64,000 nucleotides of DNA from Ceratorhiza oryzae-sativae (lineage: Eukaryota > Basidiomycota > Agaricomycetes > Cantharellales > Ceratobasidiaceae): contig JARWMV010000065.1 in assembly GCA_030998015.1 (NCBI GenBank), positions 1 through 64,000 on the forward strand, read 5' to 3'. Each line of letters starts with the position of its first letter. Positions within the stretch are counted from its first letter, which is position 1. Below the pieces are notes generated by a model. It saw only the letters and a list, made by a program, of their open reading frames with translations, was not told the DNA's origin and searched no databases. The position numbers and the translations under genes are program-made. Positions 22,073 through 31,365 of the stretch are shown here, in pieces.

Positions 22073-23504
22073 TGTTATGGGTCAGGGTACACTTGAATAT
22101 CTAGAGCTTATGTGAATGTAGATATGTTAGTATACTCTAATTGTACTCAATATTTCTTAGACTAGAGTAAGAAGGCTCAAAGTGGTTGCAATTGTTACAG
22201 GTTAGGGTACACTTGAATATCTAGAGCTTAAGCAAATGTAGATATGTTAGTATACTCTAATCATACACAATACTTCTTAGACTAGAGTAAGAAGGCTCAA
22301 AGTAGTTGCAATGTGATCAAGTAACACTCAAGGTAGTCTTAATCTTTCACAGTGTAAACTGACTAATTTATAGGTATAAAGAGCAAGACTACTATGGTCA
22401 GGTTCCCTTAGATATCTTAAATGTAGTTCAGCCCTAGTCGCTTCAACTAACTGATACTAATCTTAATACTAGACTTAAGCAATAGCTTATAGGATAGATG
22501 GTGGGCTGCCTAATGTGTGTACTTCCTCAGCTACAGGTACTTGGATTTCCTCTAATAGCTGGTACTTAATGTCACACTCAATCAGGCAATATTGTATCCT
22601 TATATATCTCTGTATATAAGATACAATGACTCAGACAGTATATAACTAATATGGTACTTTATTCCTCAGTACTAGTTATATAAGATATCACACACAGACA
22701 AGAGAAATAGAAAGAGAAAAGAAACCAATAACCAGTCTGGGTTGAGTAAGAGTAGGAGGGAGGTGGTCTGGAAGGGCCTCAGAGGAGGTCCTTTTATACC
22801 CTGAGGAGGGCATTCCAGAGCCAAATAGATACATGCATGCCAGTGTGATCACCAAAAGAGGGTACTGCTATACTTGGGGTACACCCTAGCCCAGTATAGG
22901 ATAAGAGAGTAAAGACAGGGTGTGGATTGAAGGCATTGATGCATCTGAGACCTGCTATTGGCTTGTAGATCATATTATCATAGTATATACATGTAATGAA
23001 TGGAGGCTACATCTCAATGAGTCATAAAGTGAGTCAGAGAAGCTTCTGGATCAATTTGGAAGGCTCTCCTGACTCACTGGAGTCATTAGATCTTGATTGA
23101 TGGTCCAGTAAGAGTCTAATGATCTTCAGGCCATTCCAGTGCGAGGATCTGGTGGATCGCGACGATCTTCAGGCAGCAGATACTGCCGAAGATTAGCTAT
23201 CAATAGAGCATAAGGTCGCTTTGATAGCATAAGTGGTTACCGAGATATGAGTGGTGGGATGTTGTAATCAATATCTCCTGATAAGAGGAAATATCGCAAC
23301 CTCTGTATCTCTCTGAGATCTTATTGTAAAAACTTAATAAAATATGTGTTGGAAAGCGGGATATTTGTACTATTTAATGGAACTGGAAATAGTAGAATTT
23401 GGAGTACATACAAATTCAAGTATTTCACAAATTAATTACAGAGGCATTGCTTGAGGTTGGCAGGGCAGACTAAAATAATAGAAAAATGTTAGTGATCCAT
23501 AACA
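22073..23504 (-). repeat. 3' LTR of element C
   Basis: Starts TGTTATGGGTCAGGG, ends GATCCATAACA, 1,432 bp, bounded by the polypurine tract at 23505-23520. It contains a direct duplication of about 120 bp (22078-22197 and 22199-22316, each with GGGTACACTTGAATATCTAG). No long ORF. Confidence 0.8.
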
Positions 23505-23612
23505 TAGCCCCCCCAGTCTGGTATGTCAACTCACATTAGAGAGAATCATATCCCTCATCATCAGAGCTGATGTAAATGTGCTCCCTTTCCTTTCCTTTGT
23601 TGTTAGGACAAG
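23505..23612 (-). pseudogene. C-terminal end of element C ORF-iii (split by B)
   Basis: The minus strand encodes PNNKGKEREHIYISSDDEG followed by YDSL and a TAA stop near 23534. Across the element B insertion this is in frame with 41133-41368, so the last exon of the third extra ORF of element C lies here. The target site ACAAG (23608-23612) is within the coding sequence. Confidence 0.75.
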
Positions 23613-23988
23613 TGTCATGAACTGACATGCATATATCCACTCTATAATATTTTCTCAATTTACTACATTTTATGAGATCATCTTCAAAACATACTTGCCT
23701 TTTATGGTATATCTGTGTCATGTGACTCATGGAATGTTCCAGACTGGTAACCGAGATGTATTTCAACTCCAGTGTGAAATTCCGCAGTTCCGCAGTCGCT
23801 TCTACTGCTTCTATCTCTTATCTGTTGTGACTCACTGTACGGACTTGTTTGTTATGATGTGGCTTGTACGATGTATATAAACCAGGTCAAGTTCACAGAG
23901 GACTCCTCAAGAACTTGACCTCTCGTCGAATACAAGTTCTTTCCTTTTCTTACTATTTTTCTCGTCGCCTGACTTGTTGTTGTTGACA
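23613..23988 (+). repeat. 5' LTR of element B
   Basis: Starts TGTCATGAACTGACATGC, ends TTGTTGTTGACA. It has a TATATAAACC box near 23876 and differs from the 3' LTR at roughly a dozen positions, most of them CpG versus TpG or CpA. Confidence 0.92.
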
Positions 23989-24309
23989 TCAGGTCAAGTT
24001 CTTGGCAATCGTAAGTCTCAGTGTCATCTGGGATACTTCTGGAACACCGTTGGCGTCGTCTCGAGATAACTCCCTGTTGCCTTCCCCAATCCTACTCCAC
24101 CTATCCACAGCCACAAGATATCATTGCCCTATATGTGGCTCTGTGAAACCTTGCATAGCCAGGTCCCTCACATGTCATAACAAGCTTTGGTTCTCTAATC
24201 TCTTTCGTCGACAAGAGGTGGGGTCGCTCATTGCCCTTAAGTAGCTGAGCAATGGAGGTCACCTTCCTATTCCAATAGACTTGGGAAAGGGTCTATTTTT
24301 CCTTTTATC

Positions 24310-24895
24310 TTGCTCTTGCTCAAGTACGTCTCTGACGGAACGTACGGCCCTCAAGTGGCACAACCTTTTACAGAAGACCAGTGCTGCCATCTGTGTGGGT
24401 GGTTTGGACACCTGTCGATCCACTGCTTCACCCTCAACTTGGTCGAAAGTATCCTTGAAGAAGCCGGGCACATCGATTTCAACCGAGTAGTAATCATCAA
24501 AGTCCGCCCCCAGAGAGTCGGGCGTGCCCAACAAGCCTTTGTCACCGAGCCAGGTGCCCCTGAGTGCAAAATTTGCCATCGGGCAAACAGAGCCACCTTC
24601 CCAGCACACTGCCCTTATTGTCCTAAGAAGGACAAATTCCTTTATTACTACACCATCCCCCGCAACCAGCTATAAGCTGGAGAACCTCGGTCAACAGCTT
24701 CTTTGTCACCTGTTAAACACTATCGAAAATTTCCAAGACAGGTACTGTTATTACCGGAACAAGTACGAAGAAACCCGTGAAAAGCTTCACAAAGCTGAGG
24801 CCCGTTGCGCATACTTAACCGAGCGTTTGTGCAAACACCAGGAGGACTACCTATCCCTCCTCCAAGACCATCTCAGACTAGAAGCTATAGTCTGA
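24310..24895 (+). CDS. Extra ORF in the leader of element B (two frames)
   Basis: Between the 5' LTR and gag, 24310-24675 encodes a classic CCHC zinc knuckle (CHLCGWFGHLSIHC) and a second Cys/His cluster (CKICHRANRATFPAHCPYC). The overlapping frame 24524-24895 continues with a coiled-coil-like, Glu/Lys/Leu-rich end (RNKYEETREKLHKAEARC). No ATG opens the first frame, so the start may lie upstream of an intron (a TTTTACAG acceptor at about 24376 is possible) or be lost. A frameshift probably joins the two frames. A zinc-knuckle ORF ahead of gag is unusual for gypsy elements. Confidence 0.5.
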
Positions 24896-25273
24896 GAAAC
24901 AACTGAACCCCACGAGTACACCTTCCCTGTCTTCTCAACGCTGTCAGACCTCCCTCACCCCACCTTTCTAAGTGGCACAGGCTCGCCAATTCAGGAAGAA
25001 ACACCCCTTCCAGCAGCCCAAATCAATTCTCCCCAAGGAAACACTCCTGCAGGATCAAACTAAACTAAAGAGGGTGGAGTGCCCATATCGTTGCCAAGAC
25101 ACCAAAAGTTGGGACTTGGACGACACCTGGTTAAGATTCGCAGGGATCAGAAACTTTGAAATTTATAGACTTGTGCAGGGAACAGAAATCCTATACTACC
25201 AAAACAATTCCCAATTCCCTGTACTTCCTTATTGTCTCCGTTGCCTTTAGAATTTTATCAAACCTTCTCTGAA

Positions 25274-26662
25274 ATGGCGTCACAACCCTCTGCCCCTGCT
25301 TGGGCAAATATGTCTGATGGGGAAAAAGTTGTCTATATGCTCCAGTCAATGGATGAGTTACGAGAGCAAACCAACAATCTCCAAAATGATATTGGAGACG
25401 TTGAACACAATAATAAAACCTACACGGACTCACTTGAGGCCAAACTCACCACCAATCAGACAAAAATAGATGCAGACGTGGCAGGATTAGCCACCAACAT
25501 CAACAATCTAGTGGGGATGTTAGCCATTCTCCAGACCACTATCACGCGCATTGAAGCACAAGTCAACACTTCCATGGGAGGCCCAGGTGCTGCTCAAGTA
25601 CTAGCTGCCTCCAGTACAGCCCAACCACAACCAACAGCACCTGCTCCCTCTGGAGGGTTGACTGCAAAGGTTAAGATGGCCGCCCCTCAAAAGTTTGATG
25701 GCACAAAACAGGAAGACGCCATCTCATTCAGAATTGCATGTGCCTGATACATCAATACAAACATGAGTGGGCATTTGGCTGATCAAGTGGTTGCCTTCAT
25801 CACCTCTTATCTCAAAGGGTCAGCAGCTGAATGGGTTAACTCATATGAGGAATTTGAAATTTTAAACCCTGGAACTGCAATCCCCTGGCTCCACGATGCC
25901 AATCTGTTCTGGCAAGAATTTACTACCCGCTATGGGGACCTGAACCGCACTGAAAATAACCGCGACAAGTGGTGGAAATTGAAACAATCCAAGAAGGTTC
26001 AGGATTACCTCACCCTATTCAACCTATATTCCACAGGCCTCAACTACAATGATGCTGCCATGCGTGATCAGTTCTATGATGGTCTATCAACAGACATAAC
26101 GGATAGCATGGTGGCCCAAAACTACGACCCCCGCACCAAAACCTTTGCCCAACTCACTCAGCGAGCCCTGGAAATTGACCTCCACCTCATCTTGTTTGGT
26201 AGCAAACGAACGTCTCATGGGAGTAACAAGCCCAGCAGCAATGCCTCGTCCAGTAGGCCGACCAATAACCCCCAAAGCACCCCCCAAAAGGAGAAATTCA
26301 AAAGTGGGGAACGGATATACAAGATTAAGGACGGGAGAGCTGTAAAAGGTCAGATTGTGGCCATTGGGCCCAATGCGAAGGGTTTCACAGTTCCAACTGT
26401 CTGCTACGATGGCAGCAATGCCAACGTACAAGAATCCTTCAAGGACATAAAGAAGGATAACCATCCGCCAGCAGCCCCAAAGGCAAAGGATCCAGATGCA
26501 ATGGATCTGGATAGTGCAGGAAAAGGAAAGGGGACAAACACCTGCTATAACTGTGGAGGACAGGGTCATATTGTGGCCAAATGCCCCTCAGCTAATATGT
26601 CAGGATACAAGGCGGTGGTCGAGGATGTAGAAACAACCAACAATGAGTCAGTAAAAGAATGA
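25274..26662 (+). pseudogene. Gag of element B
   Basis: ATG at 25274 (MASQPSAPAWANMSDGEK). The N-terminal part is predicted coiled-coil (residues about 20-95) and is followed by the gag capsid domain (GSAAEWVNSYEEFEI, FTTRYGDLNRTENNRDKWW). A CCHC knuckle lies near the C-terminus (CYNCGGQGHIVAKC). A TGA at 25745-25747 breaks the frame; the same frame resumes at once. About 463 codons in all, a usual gag length. Confidence 0.88.
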
Positions 26663-26746
26663 GCTCAAACCGTGCCAGGGGGGCGGTCTTGGGTGCTATG
26701 TTACAAAATGCGCATAATGAAAATAAAAATATGGAAATGGAATGTA

Positions 26747-27525
26747 TGTCGTGACCCTCTGGAGGCTCCCTTGTGGAGCACTTAAGTAGTGGCTGTGTTT
26801 ACGGTTTGGTGCTATGCAGTATGTATTGAGCGTTCTAGTTACAGTGTTTGCTATGGTCTATGGTGGTTGACGAGATAAAGCAAGCTGAGGCGTTCAGTCT
26901 TGCTTTACTCCCCTTATATATATGTGACTGCGGTTGCTGCGGTGGCCCCTCTTTCCTAAGCGCCGTCTATAGCAGTTATAGGTTCTATATAGTACTAGGT
27001 CTTAGGTAAGTGTTTATCCTAAGTTTGTGCAGCTCTGAATCTTATAGAGCTGTGCGAGGTCCGAGGGTCATGTGCCCTTTTGGACTTAAGCACCCGGCGC
27101 TTAATCGCTGGATAAGCGCCGAGGTCATGTGACAACTCGCTCCTTGCTCCAGGTAACATGGGAGAGAAACACTGGAGCGAGTTCAGGGTGACCACTGGCG
27201 CTTAATCATTGGTAAGCGCTGAGGTCACGTGACAACTTGCTCCTTGCTCCAGGTAACATGGGAGAGAAATGCTGGAGCGAGTTCAGGGTAACCACTGGTG
27301 CTTAATTGTTGGTAAGCGCCAAGGTCACGTGACAACTCGCTCCTCGCTCCAGGTAACATGGGAGAGAAACGCTGGAGCGAGTTCAGGGTAACCACAGGCG
27401 CTTAATCGTTGGGTAAGCGCCGAGATCACATGATCCTGTTTATGGTTTGTTCCGCTTTGGGAAAAATGCCATAAATCTGTACAATATTCGGTTGTTAGGT
27501 TATGTCTGCTAGGCGGGTCATAACA
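26747..27525 (-). repeat. 3' LTR of element A (three VNTR units)
   Basis: Plus-strand ends TGTCGTGACC and GGTCATAACA, 779 bp. It contains three tandem units of about 100 bp (27097-27398), each with GGCGCTTAATC, GGTCACGTGAC and CTGGAGCGAGTTCAGGG, plus a partial fourth. The other LTR has one full unit, which accounts for the 201-bp length difference. Confidence 0.9.
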
Positions 27526-27617
27526 TTATCCCCCCCTTTGGACATGTCTTGGGGGATCTCAAGGCATGTTTCTTTTCTGGGTTCTAAAAGTTTCTAAAAG
27601 GTATCTCATATATTGAG

Positions 27618-27712
27618 GAGGTTAAGGGCGCTGGACTCAAACCAATGACCTTCTGTTCAATGTGTAATTGCTCAGCTAGGAGATGATGAGTCAGGCTAGA
27701 CCCCTTAACCTC
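27618..27712 (-). tRNA. tRNA-like hairpin with pol III box B (degenerate)
   Basis: GAGGTTAAGGG and CCCTTAACCTC (27618-27628, 27702-27712) form a perfect 11-bp inverted repeat enclosing 73 nt. The minus strand carries GGTTTGAGTCC, close to the box B consensus, and TAGCTGAGCAAT, close to box A, only 35 nt apart. The T arm is readable but the anticodon arm is not, so this is not a functional tRNA. It could be a tRNA relic or a SINE head. Confidence 0.3.
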
Positions 27713-27822
27713 TATGCTACATGAGATTACTTTCTCCTTGCTTACTTCCTTGTTTAAGCTTACTTCTCAACACATGGTCTGAGAATAAAACAGCTTATAC
27801 AAAGATAATTTATTTTTATTCT

Positions 27823-28986
27823 TTAAGGAAAAACAAAAAATGGCTTCCCTCCTGAGTATACCCAGTCTACGTTTTTGGATACCCATAGGTCCCCTTCTTC
27901 CCCCTCTATGTCTGTCCAACACTTCATTATGGCTGACCGGCTATTCCCCAGGATCACTGTCGGTTGTACCTTCATTGACTTCACATGAGCATATCTGCCT
28001 GTGAAGTCTGCCTCGTACTGGCTCAGGGCTTTGAGCGAGTACTTCCCGTTTGACTGGACCATGTCATCCAGGATCCAGATGTCAGCGTCCTCCAACAGAT
28101 TCCCCACATTCCAGACATTGCACATCTGGCTATGGGAGCCCTTGGATCGCACATACGCCGTCTTCCCAGTTCCTGTTTCACCTTCGATCACCAGGGTGCG
28201 ATGGCGCACGCCCCTCCCTCTCTTCTCAGCCTCTTCTGCGAACCATCGGTCCGCCCTGTCGATGTGCACCTGGTCTTCTGGGGCTTCCAACTCCACCGGG
28301 ATTGCAGGCATGCATCCCCGGTCCTCCTTATACGTGTACTCAGCATATGCTCGTACTGAGTTCCATGTTGTCACCATCTGGAGGGGGCGCAGGCACTTGA
28401 ATGCCTGGTAGTACTCTTTTTTTGTTGCCGAGGCAACAATCTCTGCCCTGTCCTCCAGGTCCGCCTCCGCCCTCGACCTTTTCCTGCCCTTTCCCTTCAC
28501 CAGGATTTCCTCCAACCTTTCCGAGGTCAGGTCCCCCGCCATCAGCTCCTCTACCTCCTCGCTGTTAGCTCCAACATCCTTCCAGAGGTAGTTGAAAGCC
28601 TCCCTTGCAGGGTTGCCTCCTGGTCCATCCTTTAGGTCCTTCGGCAGGATGTTGGGGTGTTGCCCCTTGAAGTCCCAGAACCGGGTGTTCTGGGTGTTCC
28701 AGCCACCCTTCCGCTCCTGACTGATGGAGAGGGCGTGGACATGGAGGGGCCAGGCCGGGTCGTAGTTTGGTTCCTCGGGGTTGTGGCATTCCACCACTGC
28801 CAAAGTCGCCCAATGATTTGGCCGTTGGCAGCAGAACGCCTCGTATCAGGTGACGAGCCCACTTGAGGGCTGATCGCATAGCTTCGACCAGGTCAGCAGC
28901 ACCGCCCTGGTCTGGACGCGGAACTGAGGGGCCGGCACGGTTTCAGTCAGCTCTTCGGACCCTCGATCCGTCGGTGTAGGCCGCAT
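27823..28986 (-). pseudogene. rep: CRESS-DNA-virus-like Rep (HUH endonuclease + SF3 helicase)
   Basis: An ATG at 28986 opens a frame of 388 codons with one TGA at 28846-28848. The N-terminal HUH endonuclease has motif I LLTWSKL (about 28880-28900), motif II HVHAL (about 28735), a geminivirus-type FKGQHPNI segment and motif III YLWK, whose Tyr would attack the DNA (about 28585). The C-terminal SF3 helicase has Walker A GETGTGKT (about 28160-28182), Walker B WILDDM (about 28070) and motif C VILGN. All are in canonical order, and length fits geminivirus or genomovirus Rep. Such proteins nick and unwind circular ssDNA genomes during rolling-circle replication. The stop lies between motifs I and II and may be a CGA-to-TGA change. 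The gene shares the strand of the host gypsy element and lies between its pol and 3' LTR. Confidence 0.85.
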
Positions 28987-29152
28987 AGAAGCGGGTGAGG
29001 GGGCTCAGCTTGATACTGAGGGCGTTGGCGATGGCGATGCCAACCTCCGCCCTTTGCTTGATCCGCTTGGCTGGGGTGTTGCTGCATTCGATCCATTTCT
29101 GCTTAGCATTGTTTACAGTTTTAGAGGTATTTGGGGACTGGGAAGAAAGCAT
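28943..29152 (-). CDS. Small ORF overlapping the Rep start
   Basis: ATG at 29152, 69 codons, Lys/Arg-rich (TPAKRIKQRAEVGIAIANAL). It overlaps the first 44 bp of the Rep frame in another register. It could be an upstream ORF on the Rep transcript, part of an alternative Rep N-terminus joined by splicing, or chance. No family recognised. Confidence 0.35.
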   Translation of the reverse strand: MLSSQSPNTSKTVNNAKQKWIECSNTPAKRIKQRAEVGIAIANALSIKLSPLTRFYAAYTDGSRVRRAD

Positions 29153-29267
29153 GAGAGTGTGGGTTATCTCGGGCCTTGTGCTTGTCTATATAAGCTGCAA
29201 GGTCCATTTTGATCGTCACATGACTCTGTCTTTCGTTTGTTATGATCACATGACCTTATTTCGGTGA

Positions 29268-29661
29268 TGACGCATCTCCGAGGGGTGCCCTTCCATCCAT
29301 TCCCCTGCGTCAGCCTTAAACCTTGCTGCGCTCGGGGCCTCCGCTCCTCCACTCCGGTCGGTGCCCCCTCTCCGACCCCTCCAGTAGTTTCAGGGGATAG
29401 CGGCCATATTATGTGACATTGTCTGGGTCACGTGACCTTGTTGTTTTCTTCGTCTGCTTGGGACACATGTTCGCTTCATGTCACGTGACTTGTTTGTTTT
29501 CTTGCTTGTCCTTGTATGTCTTTCCCTTGTGACGCATCTCCGAGGGGTGCCCTCCCATCTGTTCCTCCGCGTCAGCCTTGAACCTCGCTACGCTCGGGGC
29601 CTCCGCTCCCCCACTTCGGTCGGTGCCCCCTCTCCGACCCCTCCGGTAGTTAGGGGATAGC
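29268..29661. repeat. Duplicated 130-bp stem-loop block between divergent genes
   Basis: Two direct copies, 29268-29401 and 29530-29661, about 90% identical, each from TGACGCATCTCCGAGGGGTG to AGGGGATAGC. Each contains a perfect 6-bp stem GGTCGG/CCGACC with a 10-nt loop TGCCCCCTCT, and each is followed by CATGTGAC/CACGTGAC-type sites. The pair lies in the 620-bp gap between the Rep gene (leftward) and the spliced ORF (rightward), the place where CRESS viruses keep origin and promoters. The canonical TAATATTAC nonamer is not present. Confidence 0.7.
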
Positions 29662-29772
29662 AAATGCTCATGTGACCAAGCTAGGTCACATGGCATCTTG
29701 TTGTTCTGCTCAGTTGGGGGTCATGTGATGTTGTGTCTTCCAGTCAAGTTTGTTTTGGTGTTTGTGCAGGTT

Positions 29773-30380
29773 ATGGTCCTGCCTTGTCAATATAATCTCC
29801 CCACCCTTGTGGGCCTTTTCATCAACCTCTATTCAATTATGCATGTCATCACCCTTAACTATAATCCCCTCGACTGTACTTGTTGGTCCCTTCCTGAGGG
29901 GGACTACTGCTCCTATTGCGACGCAGTCTGCGACGCCACCCTCGAGGACTTCTACGGGGGTGTTGGGGACTGGTTCTTCTGTGGGGTGCCAGGTACATGT
30001 GTTTGTTCTTCGTTGTTCTCACGTAGCTAACTTGTTCTGTAGAAGAGCGCATCCTCCTTGATGGTCGGGCCCATGAGGCCACCCTTGAGCGTGTCTGGGC
30101 GCTCGTTGATCAGGACTACAAGTCCTTTGAGGAGCGGTCTCACCAGGCCGCTCTTGCCGAATTCTTCGAGGAGGGCTCTGCTCCCTTGTTTGATGAGGCT
30201 TTGCCCTTTGCAGCGTCTGGTTCTGGGTGTTTCCAGAACTACATGGCCGACTTCCCAGGGGAGGAGGCCCCCTGGCTGTTGCCTGAGAACCGGGCTGGTG
30301 GTTCTGCGGCCCGTACTACTAGGAAGGATAAGAAGGCAAAAAAACCCTATGCCCGGCCCCTCAAGGGCAAGAAAAAATAG
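29773..30380 (+). CDS. Spliced Cys-rich/basic-tail protein of unknown function
   Basis: Exon 1 runs from ATG 29773 (alternative ATG near 29839) to 29992. A 50-bp intron, 29993-30042, has GTACAT, a GCTAAC branch site and TCTGTAG. Exon 2, 30043-30380, continues in frame to a stop, giving roughly 185 residues. The N-terminal half has a Cys cluster (DCTCWSLPEGDYCSYCDAVC) that could bind zinc, then an acidic stretch and a strongly basic tail (RKDKKAKKPYARPLKGKKK), which could be a nuclear localisation or nucleic-acid-binding tail. It diverges from Rep and converges with the orphan ORF 82 bp downstream. No family recognised. Whether it is a capsid-like gene of an ambisense unit is speculation. Confidence 0.6.
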
Positions 30381-30462
30381 AAAAACATTTTGAAATGTAT
30401 TATTATATGATAGTGAAAATTATTCCTAAGACATTCCAAAAAACCTGTGATAGGCCCAATAG

Positions 30463-31281
30463 TCACAAAGGCTCCATGTCCAGCAGGGGCACTTCCTCCA
30501 AGGCGCCCGCCAGCTCATCCTCCCATTTGGCCCAATCCGTTTGGACTCCCTCTTGGGCCGGGTCCAGGGTTGGTTCCTTTATTGTTACTCTCGGCTCCTC
30601 CTCCTTTACCACCAGGGACTCCAGGCTTGCTGTGAGGCTCGACATATCTGTATCGTAACCGTGCAGGTTTGGGCGTACCTTCACCCAGTTATGGAAGTCG
30701 GCCAAGTTTGCTTCCTTCAACCTGATGGCAGTAAACATTTCATCAGTGGTAGTGGCCTCAAGCAGTCCCACATACGGTGCCGCTGGTGCCAGCTTCCACT
30801 GCTCCAACAGGACCCTGGCCCACTGCTCTACTTCCCAATCTGCATTAGTCGTCCAGAGGCCCACCGCCTCCCTCTGTTCCTTGGCAGCATAGACCACCCC
30901 TGTCACCGTTGCCCCCACTATGTTGTCGATTACATACATTGGCGTGCGCAACATTGCGCTCCTGGTTGTCGGCCTTCGGACTCCCTGCCACCGCAGTATT
31001 CCTAACTTGGGGTCCTTGTAAAGGCTGTCGTTAAGCCAGTTCCTCTCGTCCCTATCCTTCTTTGGGATGTACACCAAGTTGGCCCCTGGCAGTAAGCTCT
31101 CCGCAATCATTCGGTGTTCCTCCACACTCGGGGTGTACTGGCCTGGCTTCTTGCAGTTTTCCTTGCCTGGGTAGGGAGCTGGCCGTCTTGTGGTGGGTGC
31201 CAACCGGACGCAGGTGACCTGATTATTAACCAGGGGCGCAAAGTGGCCTGAGGGAAAAGCAGGGCGAGTGGCGAAAGGCAT
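30463..31281 (-). CDS. Intact orphan ORF, 272 codons
   Basis: ATG at 31281 opens an uninterrupted frame of 272 codons, while gag and pol of the same element are broken. Composition is that of a soluble protein: a basic N-terminal 45 residues (LAPTTRRPAPYPGKENCKKP), a central mixed alpha/beta-like part (PMYVIDNIVGATVTGVVYAA, DWEVEQWARVLLEQWKLAP) and an acidic C-terminus. No signal peptide or membrane segment. No domain recognised. It begins 85 bp after the pol stop, on the same strand, so it could be expressed as a third gypsy ORF or belong with Rep and the spliced gene. Confidence 0.65.
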   Translation of the reverse strand: MPFATRPAFPSGHFAPLVNNQVTCVRLAPTTRRPAPYPGKENCKKPGQYTPSVEEHRMIAESLLPGANLVYIPKKDRDERNWLNDSLYKDPKLGILRWQGVRRPTTRSAMLRTPMYVIDNIVGATVTGVVYAAKEQREAVGLWTTNADWEVEQWARVLLEQWKLAPAAPYVGLLEATTTDEMFTAIRLKEANLADFHNWVKVRPNLHGYDTDMSSLTASLESLVVKEEEPRVTIKEPTLDPAQEGVQTDWAKWEDELAGALEEVPLLDMEPL

Positions 31282-31365
31282 AGTGAAATTGGGTTTATGT
31301 GTTGTGGTGCAAGTGTGGTGGTAGAGTGGACTCTGGCCTTTCTTGGGTATCCTGGATGGCTCCTT

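Noticed and set aside
26087..26569. 160-codon minus-strand frame inside element B gag
   Set aside because: It is the antisense shadow of gag, which has a clear capsid and zinc knuckle.
27618..27712. Functional tRNA gene
   Set aside because: Boxes A and B are too close together and the anticodon arm cannot be folded.
28001..28411. Plus-strand frames of 75-136 codons opposite the Rep gene
   Set aside because: They are antisense to a frame with complete HUH and helicase motifs and have no motif of their own.
29268..29661. Canonical CRESS replication origin
   Set aside because: A stem-loop is present but the TAATATTAC-type nonamer is not, so I describe it only as a duplicated stem-loop block.
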